From an uncultured Collinsella sp. (GTDB taxonomy: Bacteria > Actinomycetota > Coriobacteriia > Coriobacteriales > Coriobacteriaceae): DNA of 64,000 nt. The stretch's first letter is position 1. The number at the start of each line of letters is the position of its first letter. Positions 17,459 through 28,271 of the stretch are shown in pieces. A program made the position numbers and the translations under genes. Where the stretch lies: contig UQKL01000009.1 in assembly GCA_900541695.1 (NCBI GenBank), positions 1 through 64,000 on the forward strand. Direction: 5' to 3'. The notes under the pieces were generated by a model. It made no database searches and was not told the DNA's origin. It was given only the letters and a program-made list of their open reading frames with translations.

Positions 17459-17481
17459 TGCAATTCACCTGCGCAAATGCA
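17459..17481. promoter_or_regulatory. Candidate LysR binding site
   Basis: TGCAATT and AAATGCA form a dyad (one non-complementary pair) separated by nine bases, about 80 bases before the SDR start and 130 before the LysR start. Size and place fit a LysR recognition box for divergent promoters. Confidence 0.5.
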
Positions 17482-17561
17482 AAGCATACGATAACCAGCG
17501 AAAACCACGTGGGTCGATTAATGGGAGCGGCCCACCGGGAGGCACAAGAAGGGAAGTTCCT

Positions 17562-18443
17562 ATGAGCAATTGGCTTAAGCTCGAGGGCGATGTCTGCGCC
17601 GTGACTGGCGCGCTCGGCGGTATGGGCGCCGAGATCTGCCGCGAGTTCGCCCGCAATGGCGCCAACGTCGTCCTACTCGATCTGGACGAGGAAAAGGTCA
17701 AGGCCGCTGCCGCCGACCTCGCTGCCGAGTTTGGCATCCACGCCGAGGGTTACAAGATGAACGCCACTGACGAGGCCGAGGTTCAGGCTGCCGTCGACGC
17801 CACCATCGCCAACTTCGGCCGCGTCGACGTCCTCGTCAACACCGCCGGCATCCTGCGCTTCGCCGCCATGGAGGACCTGCCGCTAAGCGACTGGGAGCAG
17901 GTGCTCAACGTCAATCTCACCGGCTACTTCATCACCTCGCAGCGCTTTGGTCGCGAGATGATCAAGGCCGGCCAGGGCCGCCTGGTGCACATCTCGACCG
18001 TCGCCAGCCACTCCCCCGAGACGTTCTCGGGCGTGTACAGCTCCACCAAGGCCGGCGTCAACATGATGTCCAAGATGCTCGCCGCCGAGTGGGGCCCCTA
18101 CGGCGTCCGCTCCAACTGCGTCGAGCCCTGCTTCGTTAAGACCCCGATGTCGGCCAACTTCTACGCCGACCCCGAGGTCGAAAAGAGCCGCAGCCGTCTG
18201 ATCGCCACGCGCCGCATCGGCGAGGTCAGCGATATCGCCAACGCCGTCATGTTCCTGGCGTCCAAGCGCTCGGACTTTACCACCGGCGATGCCATCAAGG
18301 TCGACGGCGGCTTCTCCAACATGATGGGCGACCTCACCGCCAAGCCCGGCGGCCGTCGCGCCTATGCCGACAACTACCTTAAGAACAAGGGTGTCGAGCT
18401 TTGGTCCGATGAGTCCGGTGTCGCCAAGCCGACCGACCAGTAA
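17562..18443 (+). CDS. Short-chain dehydrogenase/reductase (SDR)
   Basis: 293 residues. The NAD(P)-binding motif is GALGGMGAEI (about residues 17-26), the structural motif is NTAGI (about 93), and the catalytic Ser and YSSTK (Tyr about 158) are present. Asp after the second strand (LLDLDEE) suggests NAD rather than NADP. The C-terminus continues some 40 residues past the usual end (VDGGFSNMM), a tail I do not recognise. GAAGGGAAG precedes the ATG. First gene of an operon with an OFA-type carrier and a Gfo/Idh oxidoreductase. Polyol, sugar-acid or steroid substrates are all possible. Confidence 0.9.
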   Translation: MSNWLKLEGDVCAVTGALGGMGAEICREFARNGANVVLLDLDEEKVKAAAADLAAEFGIHAEGYKMNATDEAEVQAAVDATIANFGRVDVLVNTAGILRFAAMEDLPLSDWEQVLNVNLTGYFITSQRFGREMIKAGQGRLVHISTVASHSPETFSGVYSSTKAGVNMMSKMLAAEWGPYGVRSNCVEPCFVKTPMSANFYADPEVEKSRSRLIATRRIGEVSDIANAVMFLASKRSDFTTGDAIKVDGGFSNMMGDLTAKPGGRRAYADNYLKNKGVELWSDESGVAKPTDQ

Positions 18444-18509
18444 ACCAACCTGGCAGGGAGGTCCCGCGGACACGCCCGCTCCTCCCCCGTATCGATTAGA
18501 AAGAGTCCA

Positions 18510-19766
18510 ATGGCTTCCACCAACTCCAACAAGGATCGCGCCGTCGTGCTTTCCGCCGCGTGCGTCACCATGTTCTTCATCAGCTCCATCGCGCTGTATT
18601 CCGTCGTGAGCAAGAACCTGCTCGCCGTCTACCCCGAGTGGTCGAGCGCCCTTACCTGGGCGTTCCCGGTCTTCCAGACCATCATGGCCGTGACGGGCAT
18701 CTTCGCCGGCCGCATCTCCGACAAGATCGGTCCGCGCAACGTCGTGATCGCTGCCGCCGTGTGCTACGGCCTGGGCTGGTTCATGTCCGGCACCGTCACC
18801 GAGCCGTGGCAGTTCTACCTGTGGTTCTCGCTCGTCGCCGCCATCGGCAACGGTCTGGGCTACAACCCGGCGCTCACCACCGGCCAAAAGTGGTTCATTG
18901 ACAAGAAGGGCCTCGCCTCCGGCATCACCCTGGCCGCTTCGACCGCCGGCCCCGCCGTGCTGTCCCCGGTGCTCGCCTCGCTGCTTATCCCGAGCCTGGG
19001 CATCTTTGGCGCCCTCAAGGCACTCGGCGTCATCTTCTTTGTGACGATCGCCGCCTCCGCCCTGTTCCTGAAGGCCCCCGAGGCCGGCTGGCTGCCCGAG
19101 GGCTTCGAGGCCCCCAAGGGCGGCGCGCATGCCGGCACCTTCGGCGACCTCACCCCAGGCGAGATGGTCAAGACCCCGCGCTTCTGGGTCCTCATCGTCA
19201 CCTTCGCCTTTGCCGCCACCGCGGGCACCCTGCTCGTGGGCAAGGTTGCCTCCATCGCCGCCGTCCAGCTTTTCGCCGACCCCACGAGCGCCGCGGCCGT
19301 CGCCCTCGGCGGTGTAGTGGTCTCCGTCAACACCTGCGCCAACCTGGTTGGTCGTCTGTCCTTTGGCCAGATCATCGACAAGCTCGGCGCCTATAAGTCG
19401 CTGCTCATCAGCCTTGTCGTCACCATCGTCGCACTCGTCATCATGTCGATGAGCTTTACGCAGAGTATGTTCTTTGTGGCGCTCGCCCTGCTCGGCTTTA
19501 GCTTTGGCGCCCTGCTCGTCATCTACCCGCCGCTCACCGGTGGCGCCTTCGGCACCAGCAACATCGGCGTCAACTACGGCATCATGTTTTTGGGCTATGC
19601 CGCTTCCACCTGGATCAGCCAGCCCATCACCGCCGTGCTGTATCACGCCGAGGCTGGCAGCGCCGCCTACCAGCAGTCCTTCTACGGCGCCATTGTGATC
19701 GCCGCCATCGCCGTCGTGCTCACCGTCTACATGATGGTCTCCGACAGCAAGAAGAAGTCCGCCTAG
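18510..19766 (+). CDS. MFS transporter, OFA (oxalate/formate antiporter-like) family
   Basis: 418 residues, 12 predicted membrane segments. The sequence WAFPVFQTIMAVTGIFAGRISDKIGPRNV (read as WAFPVFQTIMAV then GRISDKIGPRN, about residues 50-75) has the MFS motif A; GNGLGYNPALTTGQKWF and the middle are typical of the OFA family, which carries small organic acids. It starts 66 bases after the SDR gene, with AGAAAGAG just upstream. It probably imports the substrate the two oxidoreductases act on. Confidence 0.88.
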   Translation: MASTNSNKDRAVVLSAACVTMFFISSIALYSVVSKNLLAVYPEWSSALTWAFPVFQTIMAVTGIFAGRISDKIGPRNVVIAAAVCYGLGWFMSGTVTEPWQFYLWFSLVAAIGNGLGYNPALTTGQKWFIDKKGLASGITLAASTAGPAVLSPVLASLLIPSLGIFGALKALGVIFFVTIAASALFLKAPEAGWLPEGFEAPKGGAHAGTFGDLTPGEMVKTPRFWVLIVTFAFAATAGTLLVGKVASIAAVQLFADPTSAAAVALGGVVVSVNTCANLVGRLSFGQIIDKLGAYKSLLISLVVTIVALVIMSMSFTQSMFFVALALLGFSFGALLVIYPPLTGGAFGTSNIGVNYGIMFLGYAASTWISQPITAVLYHAEAGSAAYQQSFYGAIVIAAIAVVLTVYMMVSDSKKKSA

Positions 19767-19774
19767 TTTTACCG

Positions 19775-19805
19775 ATGCGACAAAGGGACAGCCCCTTTGT
19801 CGCAT
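19775..19805. repeat. Short palindrome of the AAAGGGAC family
   Basis: ATGCGACAAAGGGA at one end and CCCCTTTGTCGCAT at the other, around CAG. Arms differ from the 5083 copy (GCGA instead of GTGA) on both sides at once, so the pairing is kept. It lies between the MFS and Gfo/Idh genes of one operon. Confidence 0.85.
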
Positions 19806-19835
19806 TCCACCGGCCACCAGTATTAAGGAGTCGAA

Positions 19836-20876
19836 ATGTCTGAGCTCAACCCCGTCCGCATTGCCGTTATCGGCGCCGGCGCCATGGGCCGCAACCACAT
19901 CCGCTTTGTCACCGAGGAGCCCGAGGCCGAGCTCGTCGCCATCGCCGACGCCTTTGAGGGCGCCCGCGCCACGGCCGAGGCCGCCGGCGTGCCGTTTTAC
20001 ACCGATCCCGCCCAGATGATGGACGAGGTCAAGCCCGAGGCCGTCATTATCGCCACCCCCAACGACCTGCACCTGGGCGTTGCCCGCGAGGCTGTGAAGC
20101 GCAACATCGTGCCGCTGGTCGAAAAGCCGATCTCCAACGATCTTGAGGATGCCCAGGCCTTCGCCGCCGAGGCCGAGACCGCCGGCGTGCCCGTGCTCGT
20201 GGGTCAGCACCGTCGCCACAACCCCTTTGTCAACAAGGCCAAGGAGATCATCGAGTCCGGCGAGCTGGGCAAGCTCACCGTATCGAGCTTCCACTACATG
20301 ATCTATAAGAACGACGAGTATTTCGATGTCGAGTGGCGCCGCAAGAAGGGTGCCGGCCCGATCCTGGTCAACCTGGTGCACGATGTCGACCTGCTCCGCT
20401 ATCTGTTGGGCGAGCCCGTTGCCGTCCAGGGCATGCAGTCCAGCGCCGCCCGCGGTTTTGAGACCGAGGACTCCGCCGTGGTCAACGTCCGTTTTGCCGA
20501 TGGCGCGCTTGCGAGCATGACCATCTCCGACGCCACCGCCAGCCCCTGGAACTGGGAGGCCACCGCTCGCGAGGATCCGCAGTACCGCCCCTTCGACGCC
20601 GACGCCTACTTTATCGGCGGCACTAAGGGCGCCCTTTCGCTGCCCCGCCTACACCAGTTCTCCTACGACGGCGCCTCCAACTGGCACAAGCCGCTGCAGA
20701 TGGAAATCCCGGCTGTGGACCCGGCGCTGCCGCACAAGATGCAGCTCAAGCACTTTGTGAAGGTCGTTCGCCGCGAGGTCGAGCCCGTCGTAACCCCCGC
20801 CGACAACGTTAAGACGCTCACGCTTCTCAACGCCATCAAGGAGGCCGCCGAGACCGGCCAGCTCGTCGAACTGTAA
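19836..20876 (+). CDS. Gfo/Idh/MocA-family oxidoreductase
   Basis: 346 residues. Dinucleotide-binding motif GAGAMGRNH (about residues 12-20), the family EKPIS motif (about 94-98) and the substrate-domain GQHRRHNP (about 120). Members oxidise sugars, inositols and related cyclitols with NAD(P). AAGGAG lies just before the ATG. It closes the LysR-controlled operon and is followed by a terminator. Together with an SDR it suggests a two-step oxidation of an imported sugar acid or polyol. Confidence 0.9.
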   Translation: MSELNPVRIAVIGAGAMGRNHIRFVTEEPEAELVAIADAFEGARATAEAAGVPFYTDPAQMMDEVKPEAVIIATPNDLHLGVAREAVKRNIVPLVEKPISNDLEDAQAFAAEAETAGVPVLVGQHRRHNPFVNKAKEIIESGELGKLTVSSFHYMIYKNDEYFDVEWRRKKGAGPILVNLVHDVDLLRYLLGEPVAVQGMQSSAARGFETEDSAVVNVRFADGALASMTISDATASPWNWEATAREDPQYRPFDADAYFIGGTKGALSLPRLHQFSYDGASNWHKPLQMEIPAVDPALPHKMQLKHFVKVVRREVEPVVTPADNVKTLTLLNAIKEAAETGQLVEL

Positions 20877-20948
20877 TGCCTTAAGAGCGGCCGCGGCAGA
20901 AACCCCATGCTGAACCCCTCGGTCCGCCACAAATATGCCCCTCTTCTT

Positions 20949-20985
20949 TGCCCCGCGAGCAGCCTCCTGCCCGCGGGGCATTTTG
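20949..20985 (+). terminator. Terminator of the SDR-MFS-Gfo operon
   Basis: TGCCCCGCG (20949-20957) and CGCGGGGCA (20972-20980), a nine-base stem followed by TTTTGCT. Confidence 0.82.
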
Positions 20986-21056
20986 CTACCTTGACGACGA
21001 TTTTTCTGAGACGGGGGCCTTTTTGCATCTCGGCTTGATTCGTTCGCCACGAAATG

Positions 21057-21194
21057 GGCCTATCTACTACGTTTAACCGATTACCCTCAACCATGCCGAA
21101 TTTTGCGAAATTAAAACCGCAGGTAGACGGCTTGCGTATTCTCGGAAAACCGGGGAATGGTCGACCCATACGGGTTAAACGTAGTAGATAGGCC
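21057..21194. repeat. Variable-arm inverted-repeat element, 22-bp perfect arms
   Basis: Arms 21057-21078 and 21173-21194 are exact complements. The loop carries AAAACCGCAGGTAGAC (from 21113) followed by GGCTTG and, further on, TCGGAAAA, matching the loop of the 11388 element. The arms of the two elements are unrelated in sequence. It lies 93 bases before the tex start. Confidence 0.9.
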
Positions 21195-21287
21195 GTTTTC
21201 ATGGCGCGGCCCCAAAACAGTCTTTTGGGACGGGTGGTATCCTTGGTAGCTCTGTGCCGCAAACGCACCTTAAACGCAAGGAGTCCC

Positions 21288-23435
<2,148 letters not shown>

Positions 23436-23467
23436 ACCGCCAAAGCAAGGGTCCCCCCGGTAGCGAC

Positions 23468-23636
23468 GTGCAAAATCGCGAGTATTCTGCAAATTCCGCC
23501 GTTCCGGATGCCCCTCAGAGGCGAAAAAGCAAAAACAGCCCCCGTTTTAGCGTCGTCAGAGCCAAAACGGGGGCTGTTCCGTGCTTTATCTAGCTGGTAA
23601 AAGCCTTTACCTTGCTGAATACTCTCAATTTTGCAC
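23468..23636. repeat. Inverted-repeat element with GAGTATTC arms, copy 1
   Basis: Arms 23468-23490 (GTGCAAAATCGCGAGTATTC...) and 23614-23636 match at 20 of 23 positions. A terminator-like hairpin lies inside. The arms resemble those of the element at 56618-56820, whose inner sequence differs. Confidence 0.8.
23534..23578 (-). terminator. Strong hairpin, probable terminator on the minus strand
   Basis: AACAGCCCCCGTTTT / AAAACGGGGGCTGTT, a 15-base perfect stem, followed on the minus strand by TTTGCTTTTT. It may end the transaldolase transcript and, from the other side, that of tex. Confidence 0.75.
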
Positions 23637-23661
23637 GGCGCAGGCGGGGGTACCTTTGCCC

Positions 23662-23837
23662 ACGGCAGGATATGGAAACCAATCACCAACCTACTGGCAA
23701 GTTCGTGTCGGCAGCCCCGGCCTTTCCTTTGCCTGGCGCGACCCTCGCGAAGCGAGTGAGCGATAGAGGAAAGGAAAGGCCGGGGCGAACAACCCTCGGA
23801 GCAGCCAGTGCTCACGTTACGGCAGGATATGGAAACC
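23662..23837. repeat. Inverted repeat between 19-bp direct repeats (possible insertion)
   Basis: ACGGCAGGATATGGAAACC occurs at 23662-23680 and again at 23819-23837. The second copy is the last codons of the transaldolase gene (GFHILP). Between them lies an inverted repeat with 16-bp perfect arms, CCCCGGCCTTTCCTTT at 23715-23730 and its complement at 23770-23785, around CTCGCGAAGCGAG. The layout resembles an insertion that duplicated its target. Confidence 0.8.
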
Positions 23838-24521
23838 GAGTGCCGCGATATCTTTGGCAAAGCCGCGAACGGTATCGAGCGAGACCTCGTACGGATCACG
23901 ACCGATGTTCTTGCGCTTGGCCAGAATGCTGTTGGGCACCGTAATAATCTGGCAGCCGCAGGCCTCGGCCTGGTAAATATTGACGAGCTCGCGTGTGGAC
24001 GCCCACAGGACCTCGCAGTTGGGCTTGGCGGCGGCCTTCTTGACCGACTCCGTCATAAACGGAATGGGATCGACGCCGGTATCGGCGATGCGGCCGGCAA
24101 AGAGCGAAATAATGGACGGCGTCTCGGCGTCAACGGCCTCGACCATCTCATCGACCTGCTCGGGTGTAAAGATGGTGGTGACGTTGACCTTGATGCCGTC
24201 GGCCGAAAGCTTGCGCACCAGCTCGGCGGTGGACTCGCCCTTGGTGGTCACGCACGGAATCTTGACGTAGACGTTCTCGGCCCAGGTGGCGATCTCGCGA
24301 GCCTCGACCTCCATGGTCTCGACGTCGTCGGCAAAGACCTCAAACGACACGGATACATCGGTGATGTGGGCCAGGACCTCCTTGGCAAACGCGCGGTAAT
24401 CCGTCACGCCGCCCTTCTTCATAAGGGACGGGTTGGTCGTGAAACCCTGAACGTTGCCGTTCTCGTACATGTCGAGCATGCCCTCGAGGTTTGCACCGTC
24501 AGCGAACACCTTGATTGCCAT
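23817..24521 (-). CDS. Transaldolase / fructose-6-phosphate aldolase-like
   Basis: 234 residues from the ATG at 24521 (AAAGGAA upstream), the length of the small TalC/MipB subfamily. TTNPSLMKK (about residues 28-36), the Schiff-base Lys in VYVKIPC (about 83-89) and LFAGRIADTG are visible. Enzymes of this type move dihydroxyacetone or cleave fructose 6-phosphate in the pentose-phosphate pathway. Monocistronic, convergent with tex. The C-terminal coding sequence is duplicated downstream (see the repeat at 23662). Confidence 0.9.
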   Translation of the reverse strand: MAIKVFADGANLEGMLDMYENGNVQGFTTNPSLMKKGGVTDYRAFAKEVLAHITDVSVSFEVFADDVETMEVEAREIATWAENVYVKIPCVTTKGESTAELVRKLSADGIKVNVTTIFTPEQVDEMVEAVDAETPSIISLFAGRIADTGVDPIPFMTESVKKAAAKPNCEVLWASTRELVNIYQAEACGCQIITVPNSILAKRKNIGRDPYEVSLDTVRGFAKDIAALGFHILP

Positions 24522-24714
24522 CTGCCTGATTCCTTTCGTTAGCATACGGCCGATAAACTGCTAAACACTTTACCTACGTTTATCAAGGCGTGAACTGCGG
24601 TTTTTTATCTTCTCGGCGAACGGTATAAACACCTCAGTGTTTGGATTGATAAATCGATTGAGCATGCAAAAGCAAAGAGTCGCAGTTTGAGCAAACGTCA
24701 GAACGCGGGATTCA

Positions 24715-25542
24715 TTAGATGAGGCCGAAATGCTGCATCGCTGTGACGGTACCGTCGTGTGCAACATCGTCGGTCACGTAGTCGGCGACCGCCTTGACCT
24801 CGGACATGGCGTTGCCCATGGCCACGGCCGTCTCGACGGCAGCAAGCATGCCCAGGTCGTTGCCCGAATCGCCAAAGCCAAAGGTGCGCGCATTTCCCTC
24901 GCGGCCCAGATACGCCAGCGCTCGCGCCACGCCCACGCCCTTGTCAATGCCCCTGGGGCTCAGCTCGCGGTTCTGGCCGCCGGTATTGCACAGCTCAAAC
25001 TCGCGATCGATAAAGCCGTCATCGTTGGCTACGCGAGCCAAACTGGGCACATTGAGGCATACCTTGCCCACGCGCAAGCTGCCGTCGATGCGCATCTCCT
25101 CGGCGCTGTGCACCACAGAGGTACCAATTAAAGACGAGCGCTCAACGCCCACAGGCTCCAGCGCAAAGGTCGCAGCATTGGACTCGAAAAAAACCTCGAT
25201 GCCGGCATCCACAACGCGATGCGCAAGCTCCTCAACAATGTCTTCGTCAAAGCAGTCCTCATGCACCACGCGGCCCTCGACCTCGAGCGTCGCCCCCGCC
25301 ATGGCAACGATACCCGCCGGGTTCAGCGCGCGCAGGCCATCGGCAATCAGCCACAAGGGGCGACCCGTGCAGATAAATGCCCGGTGACCCGCATTGCGCA
25401 GGCGACCAAATGCATCGATAACGGACTTCGACGGATGGACTGCATTGAAGTCCTTATCGGTCATATCGTCGGGATCGAACGACGTCAGCGTGCCGTCCAC
25501 GTCAAAAAAGAGCACAGCGGGTTCGGGACACGCATCAATCAT
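24715..25542 (-). CDS. Cof-type HAD-superfamily phosphatase
   Basis: 275 residues from the ATG at 25542 (AAAGGAA five bases upstream). HAD motif I FFDVDGTLT (about residues 12-20), motif II CTGRP, and motif IV FGDSGNDLGML near residue 225 are all present, with a large type-II cap in between. Such enzymes dephosphorylate sugar phosphates, FMN or PLP. Divergent from rlmKL. The 193 bases between this gene and the transaldolase hold no gene; they are AT-richer than the surroundings. Confidence 0.9.
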   Translation of the reverse strand: MIDACPEPAVLFFDVDGTLTSFDPDDMTDKDFNAVHPSKSVIDAFGRLRNAGHRAFICTGRPLWLIADGLRALNPAGIVAMAGATLEVEGRVVHEDCFDEDIVEELAHRVVDAGIEVFFESNAATFALEPVGVERSSLIGTSVVHSAEEMRIDGSLRVGKVCLNVPSLARVANDDGFIDREFELCNTGGQNRELSPRGIDKGVGVARALAYLGREGNARTFGFGDSGNDLGMLAAVETAVAMGNAMSEVKAVADYVTDDVAHDGTVTAMQHFGLI

Positions 25543-25617
25543 ATGGGTTCCTTTCGAGGATAAGGGCAAACGAAGCATCCATCATATAATGGAGCGACGC
25601 AACCAGAGAGGTCACCC

Positions 25618-28176
25618 ATGGAATTTTACGCAAGCTGCCCCGAGGGCTTTGAGTCCGCACTCGCCGATGAGCTTAAACGCCTCGGGCTTTCGCATGTTCG
25701 CCGGCTGAGGGGCCGCGCCACGTTTGAGGGCGAGCTCGAAGAAGGCTACCGCGCCTGTCTGCGGTCGCGCCTGGCGAGCCGCGTGTTCGTGGTACTCGGG
25801 CGCTTTGAGGCGCAGGATGCCGACGAGCTGTACGATGGCGTTTACGACATCGCCTGGGAGAGCATCGTCCGCCCCGGCGCCACCATCGCCATTACCGCCC
25901 GCGGCGTGACCGAGCAGCTGCGCAACACGCGCTTCTCGGCCCTGCGCGCCAAGGACGCGCTGTGCGACCGCCTGGCCGAGACCACGGGCCGTCGCGCCGA
26001 CGTCGATGCCGCCGACCCCGATGTTCACCTACTGCTTTCGCTGCGCCAGCGCCGCGCGAGCATCAGCCTGGACCTTTCGGGCGACCCGCTGTTCAAACGC
26101 CTGCCGCCCGCAGCGACCCGCGCCGGCGAGGGCGCGCACGTGCTGCGCCCCGACTACGCCGCCCTGGTGCTGGCGCAGGTCGGCTGGACCGCGCTATGCG
26201 AGCGCGAGCTGACGGCCGACGATTACGAAAACGAAGCCCTGCCCACGCTGGTCGACGCCTCGTGCGCCGGCGGCGGTCTGCTGCTGGAAGCCGTGAACAT
26301 TCTGACTGACCGCGCCCCGGGTTTTGCACGCGAGCACTGGGGTTTTGAGGGCTGGCAGCTGCATGATGCCGCCCTGTGGGAGCAGCTGCTTGCCGAGGCG
26401 CGCGAGCGCAAGACGGCGGCACGCGGGCGCCAGGCGCGCATCGTTGCCGTGGATGTTGACCCCGCCGCCCGCAAGACCGCTGAGCGCATGGTCAAGTGTG
26501 CCGGCTACAAGCGTTTTGTCGACTTTTGCGCCGCCAAGTCCGCCACCGTGCTGGACCACGCGGGCGCCGTCGCCGGTGCCGCCGTGGTCGCAGATACCAC
26601 CGAGACCCCGCTTTCGCTCATGCACGACGCCATGACACTCATCGGCGAGCTGCGCCGCGCGCCCGAGCTTACCGCCGCGCCGGTCGCCGCGCTCACCCGC
26701 GATGGACTTATGGCCCGCGCGCTCCATGCCGAGCCTGCGCGCTCCATCGCCGTCATGCCCAATAACGAGGAGGCGGCTCTTGATGTTTGGCCCTCGCTCG
26801 ACCACGCCGCCGCGGCATTCGAAGCTGCGACCAGCGCAGATGCCGAGAAACAGACCGCGGACGCCGTGGACGAAGCCGCCAACACCCCCATGCCCGAACC
26901 TGCCGCCACGCTCGACCTGGGCGACGGCAAGCCGCTGCCCGTGCTCATCCCGGAGTCCGAGCAGTTCGCCAACCGCCTGCGCAAGAATGCCCGTCTGCGC
27001 CGCAAGTGGGCCAAGCGCGAGGGCGTGAGCTGCTACCGCGTCTACGATGCCGACCTGCCCGACTACTCCGCCGCCATCGACCTGTACGAGGGCTGCCCGC
27101 AGACGCCGGGCCGCTGGCTCGTCATCGCCGAATACGCCGCGCCCAAGACCATCGATCCCGCACTGGCCCAGGCCCGTATGCTCGACATTCTGGCCATCGC
27201 GCCGCGTATCCTGGATGTCCCGGCCGAGCACGTGCACGCCAAGGCCCGCATGCGTTCGCGCGGCGGCTCGCAGTACGGCAAGCAGGGCGCCGGCAAGGGC
27301 GCATCGGGCGAGCGCGCCAACATCGCGCGCCGTCGCCTGCCGCTCATCGAAGAGGGCGGACTCACCTTTGCCGTCAACTTTGACGACTACCTGGATGTGG
27401 GCATCTTCCTGGACCACCGCGTCACCCGCAACCTGGTACGCGAGCACGCCAAGCAGGCGCGCCGCTTCCTCAACCTGTTTGCCTACACCGGCACCGCCAC
27501 CTGCTATGCGGCAGACGGCGGCGTCGAGGAAACTGTGACGGTCGACCTTTCCAACACCTATCTGGACTGGGCCGAGCGCAACATGCGACAGAACGGCTTT
27601 GTGGGGCCGCAGTATCACTTTGTGCGCGATGACGTGCTCGCCTGGATTCGCGACCAGCGCCAGACGCGCAACCGCTGGGATCTGATCTTTGTCGACCCGC
27701 CCACGTTTTCGAACTCGTCCAAGATGGGCCGCCGCACCTGGGATGTCCAGCGCGACCATGTTGAGCTTTTGGCCGGCGTATCTCGCCTGCTCGCACAGGG
27801 CGGGCACGCCATCTTTAGCTGCAACCTGCGCGGTTTCCGCCCCGAAACGCGCAAGCTCGCGCACGCGGGCGTCGTGCTGGAGGACATTACGGCGCAGACC
27901 ATCCCCGAGGACTTTGCGCGCAACCAGAAGGTGCACCATTGCTATATCGTGCGCCGCCTGCCCATCGAGGACGCCATGGCCGAGGCCGGCTTTAGCGCTG
28001 AGGAAATTGCCGAGCGAACCGAGGAGCTGCGCAACCCCGAAGCCCGCAAGCCTCGCGCAACGGCGCCCGCGCACGCGCAGACCGGCGACCGAGGGCCGCG
28101 CGGCGACGGCAAGCCTGTCTGCGCCGGCAAGCCCAAAAAGAAGAAGTTCTACGCCAGCAAGCCCAAGGGCAAATAA
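25618..28176 (+). CDS. rlmKL: RlmKL-type 23S rRNA methyltransferase with a degenerate first half
   Basis: 852 residues, longer than the E. coli protein (about 700). Residues 1 to about 165 are the THUMP-containing RNA-binding part (FYASCPEGFESALADELKRLG). The RlmL half follows, but motif I reads DASCAGGGLLLEA and the catalytic NPPY motif is absent; the corresponding place reads VVADTTETP. The RlmK half is intact: LNLFAYTGTATCYAA, then FVDPPTFSNSSKM (about 690-705). A Lys-rich tail ends the protein. In E. coli the two halves make m2G2445 and m7G2069. Here probably only the second activity remains. The start is the ATG after GAGAGG. Confidence 0.88.
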   Translation: MEFYASCPEGFESALADELKRLGLSHVRRLRGRATFEGELEEGYRACLRSRLASRVFVVLGRFEAQDADELYDGVYDIAWESIVRPGATIAITARGVTEQLRNTRFSALRAKDALCDRLAETTGRRADVDAADPDVHLLLSLRQRRASISLDLSGDPLFKRLPPAATRAGEGAHVLRPDYAALVLAQVGWTALCERELTADDYENEALPTLVDASCAGGGLLLEAVNILTDRAPGFAREHWGFEGWQLHDAALWEQLLAEARERKTAARGRQARIVAVDVDPAARKTAERMVKCAGYKRFVDFCAAKSATVLDHAGAVAGAAVVADTTETPLSLMHDAMTLIGELRRAPELTAAPVAALTRDGLMARALHAEPARSIAVMPNNEEAALDVWPSLDHAAAAFEAATSADAEKQTADAVDEAANTPMPEPAATLDLGDGKPLPVLIPESEQFANRLRKNARLRRKWAKREGVSCYRVYDADLPDYSAAIDLYEGCPQTPGRWLVIAEYAAPKTIDPALAQARMLDILAIAPRILDVPAEHVHAKARMRSRGGSQYGKQGAGKGASGERANIARRRLPLIEEGGLTFAVNFDDYLDVGIFLDHRVTRNLVREHAKQARRFLNLFAYTGTATCYAADGGVEETVTVDLSNTYLDWAERNMRQNGFVGPQYHFVRDDVLAWIRDQRQTRNRWDLIFVDPPTFSNSSKMGRRTWDVQRDHVELLAGVSRLLAQGGHAIFSCNLRGFRPETRKLAHAGVVLEDITAQTIPEDFARNQKVHHCYIVRRLPIEDAMAEAGFSAEEIAERTEELRNPEARKPRATAPAHAQTGDRGPRGDGKPVCAGKPKKKKFYASKPKGK

Positions 28177-28180
28177 ACAA

Positions 28181-28247
28181 AGTTGCGGTGGAATAGTTCC
28201 TAAAAATGCCTGGCAAAGGCCCAAACAGGAACTATTTCACCGCAACT
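28181..28247. repeat. Inverted repeat between convergent genes, 21-bp arms
   Basis: Arms 28181-28201 (AGTTGCGGTGGAATAGTTCC...) and 28227-28247 differ at one position; 25-base loop. It lies four bases after the rlmKL stop and 25 bases before the KdpE stop. It can serve as a terminator for both genes, although neither strand has a long T tract. Confidence 0.85.
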
Positions 28248-28271
28248 CATAGTGGGATGGCGGACGCCGTT

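Noticed and set aside
17883..20381. 832-codon open frame on the minus strand
   Set aside because: Shadow of the SDR, MFS and Gfo/Idh genes, which have motifs and ribosome sites on the plus strand.
26194..28224. 676-codon open frame on the minus strand
   Set aside because: Shadow of rlmKL; composition is typical of reversed GC-rich code.
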